Assembly (NCBI GenBank): GCA_017622155.1
Contig: JAGARS010000150.1
Span: 1-6,066 of the forward strand
Length of the DNA stretch: 6,066 nt
From: Peptococcaceae bacterium
Lineage (GTDB): Bacteria > Bacillota > Peptococcia > Peptococcales > Peptococcaceae
Direction: 5' to 3'
Shown: positions 1-5,546 of the stretch, piece by piece
How the letters are laid out: each line of letters starts with the position of its first letter
Numbering within the stretch: the first letter of the stretch is position 1
Made by a program: the position numbers and the translations under genes
The notes under the pieces: generated by a model
Database searches by the model: none
What the model was told of the DNA's origin: nothing
The model's input: only the letters and a program-made list of their open reading frames with translations

Positions 1-1152
1 CAGAAAGCAGAACGCACCGACAAAGTGGATGCCATTCTGACCAATCAGTTTTTAGGGCTTCCAATCTTTTTAGGTGTGATGGCGCTGGTGTTTGCACTTA
101 CCTTTACCATTGGTGATGGCTTGAAAGGCGCATTTGTGGAGCCGGCCATTGAGTGGTGCTCGGAAGGTATACTGAATATGCTGATTGCACTCAATGTTCA
201 CGAGATTCTGGTATCTCTGATAGTTGATGGTGTGGTAGCAGGGGTAGGTACAATCCTAACATTCCTGCCGAACATTTTCATTTTGTTTCTGGCGCTGGCT
301 TTCCTGGAAGACAGCGGCTATATGGCACGCGTTGCATATGTGATGGATGGTATTATGGGCAAACTTGGGCTGTCCGGGCGTGCATTTATCCCGATGCTTT
401 TGGGCTTTGGCTGTACGGTACCTGCAATTATGGCGTCCCGTGCACTGGAAGATATGAATGACCGCAGAAAAACCATTCTGATTACACCGTTTATGTCCTG
501 CAGTGCCAGACTGCCGATTTATGTTGTATTTTCACAGATGTTTTTTGGCGAACATGCTATGATTGCGGCGTACTCCATGTATCTGCTGGGCATCATTGTA
601 GCATTGCTTACAGCATTTGTACTGAAACTGATGGATAAAAAAGAAGCGAAGAATAATTTAATGATGGAGCTGCCGGAATACAAAGCGCCAAACGCACATA
701 GTGTAGCCATTTATGTATGGGAAAAGGTAAAAGATTATGTGAGTCGTGCCGGTACTGTCATTTTTGTGGCATCTATCATTATGTGGCTGCTGCTGAATTG
801 CGGCCCGACAGGCATTGTAGAAGATATGAGCACCAGCTTCGGGGCCATTTTAGGCAAAGTGCTGGAACCAGTCTTTGCACCGATCGGTTTAGGTTATTGG
901 CAGATTGTAGTGGCATTGTTATCCGGCTTAGCGGCAAAAGAAGTAGTTGTAGCCAGCTGCGGTGTGCTGTTCGGTATTCAGAATATGAACTCTGATGCAG
1001 GGATGGCAGAAATGGTGCCGATTCTAGCAGCAATGGGTTTTGGTGCAGTAAATGCTTACGCGCTGATGACATTCTGTCTGCTGTATACCCCATGTACAGC
1101 GACACTGGCTACCATCAAGCGGGAATCGGGCAGCTGGGCATGGACAGGCTAG
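1..1152 (+). CDS. feoB: Ferrous iron transporter FeoB, 3' part, ended early by an in-frame TAG
   Basis: FeoB is the GTP-driven inner-membrane Fe(II) importer. The reading frame is open from base 1, so the gene begins upstream and the N-terminal GTPase domain is outside the window; the GTG at 25 is an internal Val codon, not a start. The 383 visible residues are the membrane domain. Family hallmarks are the TDKVDAILTN lead-in, the first gate motif GFGCTVPAIMASRALE with the following PFMSCSARLPIY (about bases 400-525), the second gate motif LLSGLAAKEVVVASCG (about 916-963), and the end block LYTPCTATLATIKRESGSWAW. Several strongly hydrophobic segments fit the polytopic core. The frame stops at TAG 1150-1152, just where the family normally continues into one last membrane helix; that helix is still encoded in frame after the stop. 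This is therefore a truncated protein, a pseudogene, or a sequence error. No feoA or feoC is visible downstream. Identity is very secure; functional status is open. Confidence 0.95.
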   Translation, partial: QKAERTDKVDAILTNQFLGLPIFLGVMALVFALTFTIGDGLKGAFVEPAIEWCSEGILNMLIALNVHEILVSLIVDGVVAGVGTILTFLPNIFILFLALAFLEDSGYMARVAYVMDGIMGKLGLSGRAFIPMLLGFGCTVPAIMASRALEDMNDRRKTILITPFMSCSARLPIYVVFSQMFFGEHAMIAAYSMYLLGIIVALLTAFVLKLMDKKEAKNNLMMELPEYKAPNAHSVAIYVWEKVKDYVSRAGTVIFVASIIMWLLLNCGPTGIVEDMSTSFGAILGKVLEPVFAPIGLGYWQIVVALLSGLAAKEVVVASCGVLFGIQNMNSDAGMAEMVPILAAMGFGAVNAYALMTFCLLYTPCTATLATIKRESGSWAWTG

Positions 1153-1227
1153 GCTATGGTATTCCAGCTGGCAGTGGCATGGGTGGTTACCATTGTGGTA
1201 TATCATGTAGGCAGTTTCCTGTTTTAA
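1153..1227 (+). pseudogene. feoB: Severed C-terminal helix of FeoB, in frame after the TAG
   Basis: Directly after the TAG, the same frame stays open for 24 codons to TAA 1225-1227. It encodes a hydrophobic segment beginning AMVFQLAVAWVV and continuing TIVVYHVGSFLF. FeoB proteins usually end with a last membrane helix after the KRESGSWAW-like block, with a Val/Tyr-rich tail such as VYQIG, so this stretch is the expected end of the gene. A Tyr codon (TAT or TAC) at 1150-1152 would restore it by one base change. An ATG at 1156 lies 7 bases after a weak AGG-containing stretch, so reinitiation as a tiny separate peptide is conceivable but not supported by a good Shine-Dalgarno. Retention of frame and hydrophobicity suggests the stop is recent or an artefact. 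Confidence 0.8.
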
Positions 1228-1255
1228 TCCTTTTGTAAAAGTATAATTGCGTATG

Positions 1256-1299
1256 AATATCCTGATATAGAATTGTAACTGTATCAGGATATTTTTTTT
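1256..1299 (+). terminator. Rho-independent terminator after feoB
   Basis: The arm AATATCCTGATA (1256-1267) is perfectly complementary to TATCAGGATATT (1282-1293). The stem can extend inward by a T-G wobble, an A-T and a G-C pair to 15 pairs with an 8-base loop at 1271-1278. It is followed by an unbroken T run (1292-1299). It lies 28 bases after the TAA at 1227, not after the TAG at 1152, which fits the original gene end. The stem is AT-rich but long, and it separates feoB from the downstream hydrolase gene. Confidence 0.88.
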
Positions 1300-1324
1300 G
1301 CTGAAAACGGGCATAAAATATGAT
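1297..1324 (+). promoter_or_regulatory. Possible promoter of the DUF2974 hydrolase gene
   Basis: A TATGAT hexamer at 1319-1324 (with an overlapping repeat TATGAT at 1324-1329) lies 15 bases after TTGCTG (1298-1303), or 16 after TTTGCT (1297-1302). The candidate -35 overlaps the T run of the feoB terminator. The gene downstream needs its own promoter because a strong terminator precedes it. The spacing is shorter than ideal and the -35 is weak, so this is a tentative placement inside the 153-bp spacer 1228-1380. Confidence 0.35.
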
Positions 1325-1380
1325 ATGATACATAAGAAAAAGAAAAGGTATCATAAAGTAGATTTGCATGAGGTGATTGT

Positions 1381-2544
1381 ATGTCGGATATGTTTGATTA
1401 TCTGGAATGGAGAGGCGATTTGACATTTCGTCAGGCACCGGTAAATATGGTGGACAACCTGTTATTCAGCTGCATGGCGTATGTAGTGCTGCAGGATATT
1501 GTAGGCGGTATGCATAATGGTGATACCAAGACAATTTCAGAGGCAGCTATGGAATTTGTGGCATTATCAGAAGAGGCAAAAAATCTTCGTGACAAAAACG
1601 ATGAAAAAATCTTTGTAGCTATGGCGGAAACCGAGCGATTTGGAGATTTACATTTGCAATACCATGTACAGCAAATGGACACCGTGGCCGAAAAACAGTT
1701 TGCGGCTATTACAGTGGCACTGGATGATGGCAGCCATTTTGTAGCATATCGCGGTACAGATTACAGCGTAATCGGCTGGAAAGAAGATTTCAACATGACT
1801 TTTGTGAGCGGTGTACCGGCACAGCTGGAAGCGGTGAACTACTTAAATGCAGTGGCAGAACGCACCACGGGGCCGCTTTATGTAGGCGGGCACTCCAAAG
1901 GGGGAAATCTGGCCATTTATGCGGCTGCTTTTTGCGAGCCGCATGTGCAGGAACGTATCGTGGCAATTTATAATAATGACGGGCCGGGATTTCTTGAAGA
2001 TGTGATTATAAGCAGCGGTTATCAGGCTATTTGTGACCGCATATATACCTATGTGCCGCAGACCTCTTTCTTTGGTCTGGCTTTAGAGCACGAGGAAGCC
2101 TATACTGTGATTGAAAGTACAGAGCATTTCCTGATGCAGCATGATCCGTACTCCTGGAGCGTAAAAGGAGCCGAGTTTGTGTATCTGGAAGAAGTGACAC
2201 CGAGCGGCAAATTTCTGGATCAGACAGTGCGCGGCTGGCTGGCCGGGCTAAGTGCCGGTCAGAGAGAGCAGTTTGTAGATGCTGTGTATGAATTGCTGGC
2301 GCATAAAGATACCGCAACGCTGCAGGAAACCGCTAAATACTGGATTGCCAATGCCGGAGAGCTGATACAGAATTTGCGCAGTGTAGATGATGACACCAGT
2401 GAAATGATGCAGCGCACATTGAAGCTTTTGGGGCAGAATATTTTACGCACTGCGGCTATGCAGGTGATGCCGAAAGAACGGCTGAAACTGCCCGATGTAT
2501 TCAACCGGCGCAATAAAGAAGGGCTAAAAGAATCTTTAGAATAA
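1381..2544 (+). CDS. DUF2974/Mbeg1-like alpha/beta hydrolase (lipase-like)
   Basis: The 387-residue protein starts at ATG 1381, preceded by an excellent ribosome binding site GAGGTGAT (1370-1377). The N-terminus MSDMFDYLEWRGDLTF and the following VDNLLFS match the conserved opening of the Mbeg1-like/DUF2974 family. The middle has a lipase-type strand and oxyanion-hole region VAYRGTD (residues 121-127). The nucleophile elbow is GHSKG with Ser172, followed by GGNLAIYAA. A probable acid lies at Asp200 in NNDGPGF, and a probable catalytic His at 254 in QHDPYSW (His249 is an alternative). All three triad elements are thus present in the expected order. No signal peptide or membrane segment is evident, so it is probably cytoplasmic. 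The last 110 or so residues look helical and charged, with no recognised domain. Substrate is unknown; an esterase or lipase activity is inference from the fold. It stands alone between two terminators, so it seems to be its own transcription unit. Confidence 0.9.
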   Translation: MSDMFDYLEWRGDLTFRQAPVNMVDNLLFSCMAYVVLQDIVGGMHNGDTKTISEAAMEFVALSEEAKNLRDKNDEKIFVAMAETERFGDLHLQYHVQQMDTVAEKQFAAITVALDDGSHFVAYRGTDYSVIGWKEDFNMTFVSGVPAQLEAVNYLNAVAERTTGPLYVGGHSKGGNLAIYAAAFCEPHVQERIVAIYNNDGPGFLEDVIISSGYQAICDRIYTYVPQTSFFGLALEHEEAYTVIESTEHFLMQHDPYSWSVKGAEFVYLEEVTPSGKFLDQTVRGWLAGLSAGQREQFVDAVYELLAHKDTATLQETAKYWIANAGELIQNLRSVDDDTSEMMQRTLKLLGQNILRTAAMQVMPKERLKLPDVFNRRNKEGLKESLE

Positions 2545-2550
2545 ACGGTT

Positions 2551-2585
2551 TTGCATAAAATGCTCTGCAGCAATGCAACTTTTTT
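2551..2585 (+). terminator. Probable Rho-independent terminator after the hydrolase gene
   Basis: TTGCAT (2551-2556) pairs with ATGCAA (2573-2578), and inside it TGCT (2561-2564) pairs with AGCA (2569-2572) around a CTGC loop. The four A bases 2557-2560 form a bulge on one side. The hairpin is followed by C and six T bases (2580-2585). It begins 6 bases after the stop codon. The bulge weakens it, but position and T tract support termination. Confidence 0.55.
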
Positions 2586-2628
2586 AACGGCTAATCCGTC
2601 TGAATGATATACCATAAATTTCTTTCGT

Positions 2629-2656
2629 AAAAAATGAAAAAATTTATTTTTTTTCA
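2629..2656. repeat. A/T-tract inverted repeat upstream of the ftsE promoter
   Basis: TGAAAAAA (2635-2642) is mirrored by TTTTTTCA (2649-2656), with a run of A bases before the left arm. It sits about 20-45 bases upstream of the ftsE -10 box. Such phased A and T runs are known to bend DNA or act as an UP element for RNA polymerase; that role here is inference. It could also serve as a weak hairpin. The rest of the 2586-2740 spacer shows no gene. Confidence 0.4.
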
Positions 2657-2675
2657 CCAATTTTACACACTTTTC

Positions 2676-2684
2676 TGTTATACT
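2676..2684 (+). promoter_or_regulatory. Extended -10 promoter for ftsE
   Basis: The sequence TGTTATACT contains an extended -10 TG (2676-2677) one base before TATACT (2679-2684), a close match to TATAAT. No good -35 lies at 16-18 bases upstream; TTTACA (2662-2667) is only 11 bases away, which is too close. Extended -10 promoters can work with poor -35 boxes. Transcription would begin near the G run at 2691, giving a leader of about 50 bases before the ftsE ATG. Confidence 0.6.
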
Positions 2685-2723
2685 GTACAAGGGGTATTAT
2701 GGGTATTCCCCAAATCGTCAATT

Positions 2724-2728
2724 AGGAG
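2724..2728 (+). promoter_or_regulatory. ftsE ribosome binding site with long spacing
   Basis: AGGAG is a good Shine-Dalgarno core but lies 12 bases before the ATG at 2741, longer than the usual 5-9. No other in-frame start fits better, because the protein must begin MIQFINVSK as in other FtsE proteins. The spacing may lower translation or keep FtsE level modest; that consequence is inference. Confidence 0.6.
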
Positions 2729-2740
2729 TGACCAACATAG

Positions 2741-3430
2741 ATGATTCAGTTTATCAATGTGTCCAAGGAGTTTCAGAACGGAACCGTTGGTTTAAAAAAT
2801 ATTGATGTAAAAATAGAAGAAGGCGAATTTGTATTTCTGGTAGGTGCCAGCGGTGCAGGGAAATCTACATTTACCAAGCTGCTGATTCGGGAAATGCTGC
2901 CGACAGAAGGCAATATTCTGGTAAACGGCAAAAGTATCAATCGTTTGAAACAGCGTCAGATACCGCATTATCGCCGCAATATCGGTTTTATTTTTCAGAA
3001 CTATCGCTTGCTGGCAGACCGTACTGCATTTGAAAATGTAGCATTTTCGATTGAAGTATTGGGCACACATCGCCGCGAAGTAGAACGCAAGGTGAATTAT
3101 GCGCTTCATATGGTAGGGCTGGAAGATCGCAAAAACCATTTTCCTGATGAACTCTCCGGTGGGGAGCAGCAGCGCGTAGCCATTGCCCGTGCTATTGTAA
3201 ATAATCCGCAGATTATTATTGCGGACGAGCCTACCGGTAATCTGGATCCGGAAACGGCAAAAGGCATTATGGATATTTTGAATGATATCAACATCAAAGG
3301 TACCACAATTGTGATGGCTACCCATGATGCAGGCATTGTAAACCGTGCCAGTCATCGTGTACTGGAGCTGTCCAATGGTGAATTGATTCGAGATGAACGA
3401 CAAGGGGGCTATCGACTTGGTCTTATTTAG
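2741..3430 (+). CDS. ftsE: Cell division ATP-binding protein FtsE
   Basis: This is the cytoplasmic ATPase of the FtsEX ABC-type complex, which works at the membrane with FtsX to control cell wall hydrolases during division or elongation rather than to move a substrate. The 229-residue length is typical of the family. All ABC ATPase motifs are intact: Walker [10 protein letters not shown] (residues 35-43), Q-loop Gln86 in FIFQNYRLL, signature LSGGEQQR (138-145), Walker B IIIADEP with catalytic Glu163, D-loop GNLD (166-169), and switch His195 in ATHD. The FQNYRLL block after the Q-loop is characteristic of FtsE. It ends in TAG (3428-3430), which here is a genuine stop because the length is right and the ftsX frame has already begun. 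The 3' end overlaps ftsX, indicating translational coupling. The upstream extended -10 promoter makes it the first gene of the unit. Confidence 0.97.
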   Translation: MIQFINVSKEFQNGTVGLKNIDVKIEEGEFVFLVGASGAGKSTFTKLLIREMLPTEGNILVNGKSINRLKQRQIPHYRRNIGFIFQNYRLLADRTAFENVAFSIEVLGTHRREVERKVNYALHMVGLEDRKNHFPDELSGGEQQRVAIARAIVNNPQIIIADEPTGNLDPETAKGIMDILNDINIKGTTIVMATHDAGIVNRASHRVLELSNGELIRDERQGGYRLGLI

Positions 3431-4313
3431 ATATTTGCAATATGGCTTCCGTGATACCATGCGCTCTTTGTGGCGTCATAAAGGGATGGTGATGGTATCG
3501 GTAATCACAGTGGCGATTATGCTGATTGTACTGGGTGCTACCGTACTGTTGGCTGCCAATAGTGAATATATGACAAATAATATGGAAGAAGAACTGGAAA
3601 TTATCGTGTTTTATGATACTGCTGCTACGCGTGATGAAGTGCTGGCGACCGAGCCGTATTTCCAGTATATCACCGGCTTTGAACAGGCTACGTTTGTATC
3701 CAAAGAAGAAGCCATGGAAATTATGGGCGAAAAACTGCATCAGAGTAATTTGACTGCGGCTACCGGCGGAGTCAATCCGCTGCCGGATGCATTTTATATC
3801 AAAGTAGCGCAGCTGGAACAGATTGCACCTGCGGTAGAATTCCTCAACGATAAAAGCTATTTCCCATGTGTAGATCTGGTGCGTTATGGACAGGATGAAG
3901 TAGACAACATGATTGCTCTGTCGGATACACTGGAACGGGCATGTATGGTAGTGGTTGTTGTAATGCTGTTTGTAGCGCTGTTTTTGGTAAACAGCACCAT
4001 TCGCTTGACAGTAGCTACACGCGGTGAAGAGATCAGCATTATGAAATATGTGGGTGCCACCAATGTGTATGTACGAATTCCGTTCTTTTTAGAAGGACTG
4101 ATAATCGGGATACTGGGTGCATTGATTGCCGATGTGGCATTGTATTTTGGATATGATGCAGTAGTGGAATATATTGCGCAGAATGCTGGCTTCCTGGATT
4201 TGATGGTAAATCCGGGCCTGATGCTGCTTCTGATGCTTATCCTGCTCGTTGGCGGCACTTTGCTGGGCGCATTGGGCAGCAATATTGCAATTCGCAAATA
4301 TTTACGTGTATAA
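3393..4313 (+). CDS. ftsX: Cell division membrane protein FtsX
   Basis: FtsX is the membrane partner of FtsE and passes its ATPase cycle to extracytoplasmic peptidoglycan hydrolases. The 306 residues show the family layout: a short cytoplasmic lead with [18 protein letters not shown], membrane segment 1 (about 32-55), a large external domain (about 56-182) with the conserved NPLPDAF (128-134), then three membrane segments (about 183-203, 230-252, 273-296). The block STIRLTVATRGEEISIMKYV followed by GATNVYVRIPFFLEG is diagnostic. The ATG at 3393 has only a poor ribosome binding site. A TTG at 3417 has AAGGGGG (3402-3408) 8 bases upstream and would give a start immediately before the conserved region, so the true start may be 3417 with a 14-base overlap with ftsE. 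Identity is secure; the start is uncertain. Confidence 0.95.
   Translation: MNDKGAIDLVLFRYLQYGFRDTMRSLWRHKGMVMVSVITVAIMLIVLGATVLLAANSEYMTNNMEEELEIIVFYDTAATRDEVLATEPYFQYITGFEQATFVSKEEAMEIMGEKLHQSNLTAATGGVNPLPDAFYIKVAQLEQIAPAVEFLNDKSYFPCVDLVRYGQDEVDNMIALSDTLERACMVVVVVMLFVALFLVNSTIRLTVATRGEEISIMKYVGATNVYVRIPFFLEGLIIGILGALIADVALYFGYDAVVEYIAQNAGFLDLMVNPGLMLLLMLILLVGGTLLGALGSNIAIRKYLRV
3402..3408 (+). promoter_or_regulatory. Ribosome binding site supporting a TTG start for ftsX
   Basis: AAGGGGG inside the ftsE 3' end can pair with the 16S anti-Shine-Dalgarno (one G-U wobble) and is spaced 8 bases from TTG 3417, which is in the ftsX frame. The ATG at 3393 lies upstream of this site and has no comparable sequence before it. 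It favours the shorter FtsX. Confidence 0.5.
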
Positions 4314-4318
4314 GAAGT

Positions 4319-4349
4319 TTGACATAGAATCGCACGTGACACGTATAAT
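4319..4349 (+). promoter_or_regulatory. Promoter with consensus -35 and -10 upstream of the S41 protease gene
   Basis: TTGACA (4319-4324) and TATAAT (4344-4349) are both perfect sigma-70/sigma-A hexamers, separated by 19 bases, two more than optimal. Start of transcription would be near 4356, about 18 bases before the ATG. It lies in the 60-base gap after ftsX, so the last two genes can be expressed both from here and by read-through from ftsE. The long spacer and the surrounding dyads suggest a regulated promoter, which is inference. Confidence 0.7.
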
Positions 4350-4360
4350 AGAACGTGCGA
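4330..4360. repeat. Inverted repeat flanking the -10 box, possible operator
   Basis: TCGCACGT (4330-4337) and ACGTGCGA (4353-4360) are perfect 8-base inverted arms around a 15-base centre that contains the TATAAT box. Within it, ACGTGACACGT (4334-4344) is a second, shorter dyad with 5-base arms around one A, sharing its last T with the -10 box. The motif CACGT/ACGTG thus occurs four times in 25 bases. No T run follows, so it is not an intrinsic terminator. In read-through mRNA the long arms would form a hairpin right beside the Shine-Dalgarno AGGAGGG (4360-4366). Repressor operator is the favoured reading. Confidence 0.6.
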
Positions 4361-4373
4361 GGAGGGAACAGAT

Positions 4374-5507
4374 ATGAAAAAGGGCATAAAGCTGCTGCGT
4401 AATATCGTACTGGCATTTTGCTGTGTTACGACATTATGTGTAGGTGTTTTTGTGGCGGCAAATTTTTCTCACATACAGAAAATTGTGCAGACACTGCTCT
4501 GGATAGACAACTGCTATTTATGGGATGCGGAAAAAGAGACTCTGACAGATGGCGCGATTCGCGGGATGCTGGATAGTTTGGGCGACAAATATACAGCCTA
4601 TATGGATGAAGCAACCTTGACGAGCCTGATGGAGCATGTCAGCGGCAATGTATACGGGATTGGTGTGTATGTGGCACTGGACGAAGCCGGACGCATTGTA
4701 GTGCTGGATGCCATTCCGGAGAGCCCCGCCGAGAAAGCAGGGCTGCATTCTGAAGATATCATAAAAGCAGTAGATGGCACAAATGTATTAGGCAAAACTT
4801 TAGATGAAACAGTTGCACTGATGCGCGGTCTGCCGAACACGACAGTAGAAATCACGGTAGAACGGAAAGGTGCAGATCATACCTTCACTGTGGCGCGTTA
4901 CGAACTGGGCACGACTGAAACTGTAGCAGGCACAATTCTGGAAGATCATCCGGATATTGCGTATGTTTATATTACCGAGTTTTCTGAACAGAGTGCGGTA
5001 CAGTTTGCGAAAGTAGTGAATGAGCTGATACAAAGCGGCTTTCGCGGCATGATTCTGGATTTGCGCGACAATGGCGGCGGGGAAGTCAATGCATGTATTG
5101 AAATTGCCCGTGTATTTGTACCGGAAGGGCCTATTGTGCATCTGGTGAAAGGTGACGGTACAGTAGATACCAAAAGTGCTACCGAAGCACAGCTGGATAT
5201 TCCATTGGTTGTGCTGGTAAATGGCAACACAGCCAGTGCATCTGAAATTTTGTCGGCAGCATTGAAAGAATCCGGTGCAGCTACAATTGTCGGTACCCAG
5301 ACTTTCGGGAAAGGGCTTGTGCAGGGTGTATACTTTTACAATGATGATACCGCGGCTAAAATTACTGATGGTACGTATCTGACACCAATGAAAAATGACA
5401 TTCACGGCATTGGCATTACACCGGATGTAGTGGTAGAGCAGCCGGAAGATGCTTCCTATGATGTGCAGCTTGAAAAAGCAATTTCTGTACTGAAACGGAA
5501 TATGTAA
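4374..5507 (+). CDS. ctpA: S41 family carboxyl-terminal processing peptidase (CtpA/CtpB type) with PDZ domain
   Basis: This is a membrane-anchored serine protease of the tail-specific/CtpB family, which cuts or degrades envelope proteins from their C-terminal ends. The 377-residue protein begins at ATG 4374 after a near-perfect Shine-Dalgarno AGGAGGG (4360-4366) with 7-base spacing. An N-terminal uncleaved signal anchor (about residues 9-29) points the rest outside the membrane. The PDZ domain covers about 88-175, including GNVYGIGVYV and SPAEKAGLHSEDIIKAVDG. The protease core has MILDLRDNGGGEV (226-238) and NTASASEI with nucleophile Ser288, then TFGKGLVQ with Lys313 and Gln317. The 25- and 4-residue spacings match the known Ser-Lys-Gln triad of CtpB, so it should be active. 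There is no peptidoglycan-binding domain at the C-terminus. The gene sits where ctpB sits in Bacillus, after ftsX; substrates are not known from the sequence. It has its own promoter. Confidence 0.95.
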   Translation: MKKGIKLLRNIVLAFCCVTTLCVGVFVAANFSHIQKIVQTLLWIDNCYLWDAEKETLTDGAIRGMLDSLGDKYTAYMDEATLTSLMEHVSGNVYGIGVYVALDEAGRIVVLDAIPESPAEKAGLHSEDIIKAVDGTNVLGKTLDETVALMRGLPNTTVEITVERKGADHTFTVARYELGTTETVAGTILEDHPDIAYVYITEFSEQSAVQFAKVVNELIQSGFRGMILDLRDNGGGEVNACIEIARVFVPEGPIVHLVKGDGTVDTKSATEAQLDIPLVVLVNGNTASASEILSAALKESGAATIVGTQTFGKGLVQGVYFYNDDTAAKITDGTYLTPMKNDIHGIGITPDVVVEQPEDASYDVQLEKAISVLKRNM

Positions 5508-5546
5508 GTGCAGATACATTTCACAAATTGACAGACGGGTGATGCT

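Noticed and set aside
1150..1152. Genome-wide reassignment of TAG to an amino acid
   Set aside because: ftsE uses TAG as its stop at the normal family length, so TAG still terminates here; only local read-through or mutation remains possible.
1242..1247. Perfect TATAAT after feoB
   Set aside because: No acceptable -35 is present at 16-18 bases upstream, and the feoB terminator follows within 10 bases, so it would yield no useful transcript.
2792..3460. Minus-strand open frame of 222 codons opposite ftsE
   Set aside because: Fully antisense to a textbook FtsE with every ABC motif; no family resemblance in the translated product.
4386..4445. Possible lipoprotein signal in the protease N-terminus (Cys16, Cys17, Cys22)
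   Set aside because: The residues before each Cys (LAF before Cys16, TTL before Cys22) do not fit the lipobox; a signal anchor is the better reading.
5528..5533. Perfect TTGACA before the last gene
   Set aside because: No -10 hexamer lies 15-19 bases downstream; the nearest candidate TATGCT is 27 bases away and inside the gene.
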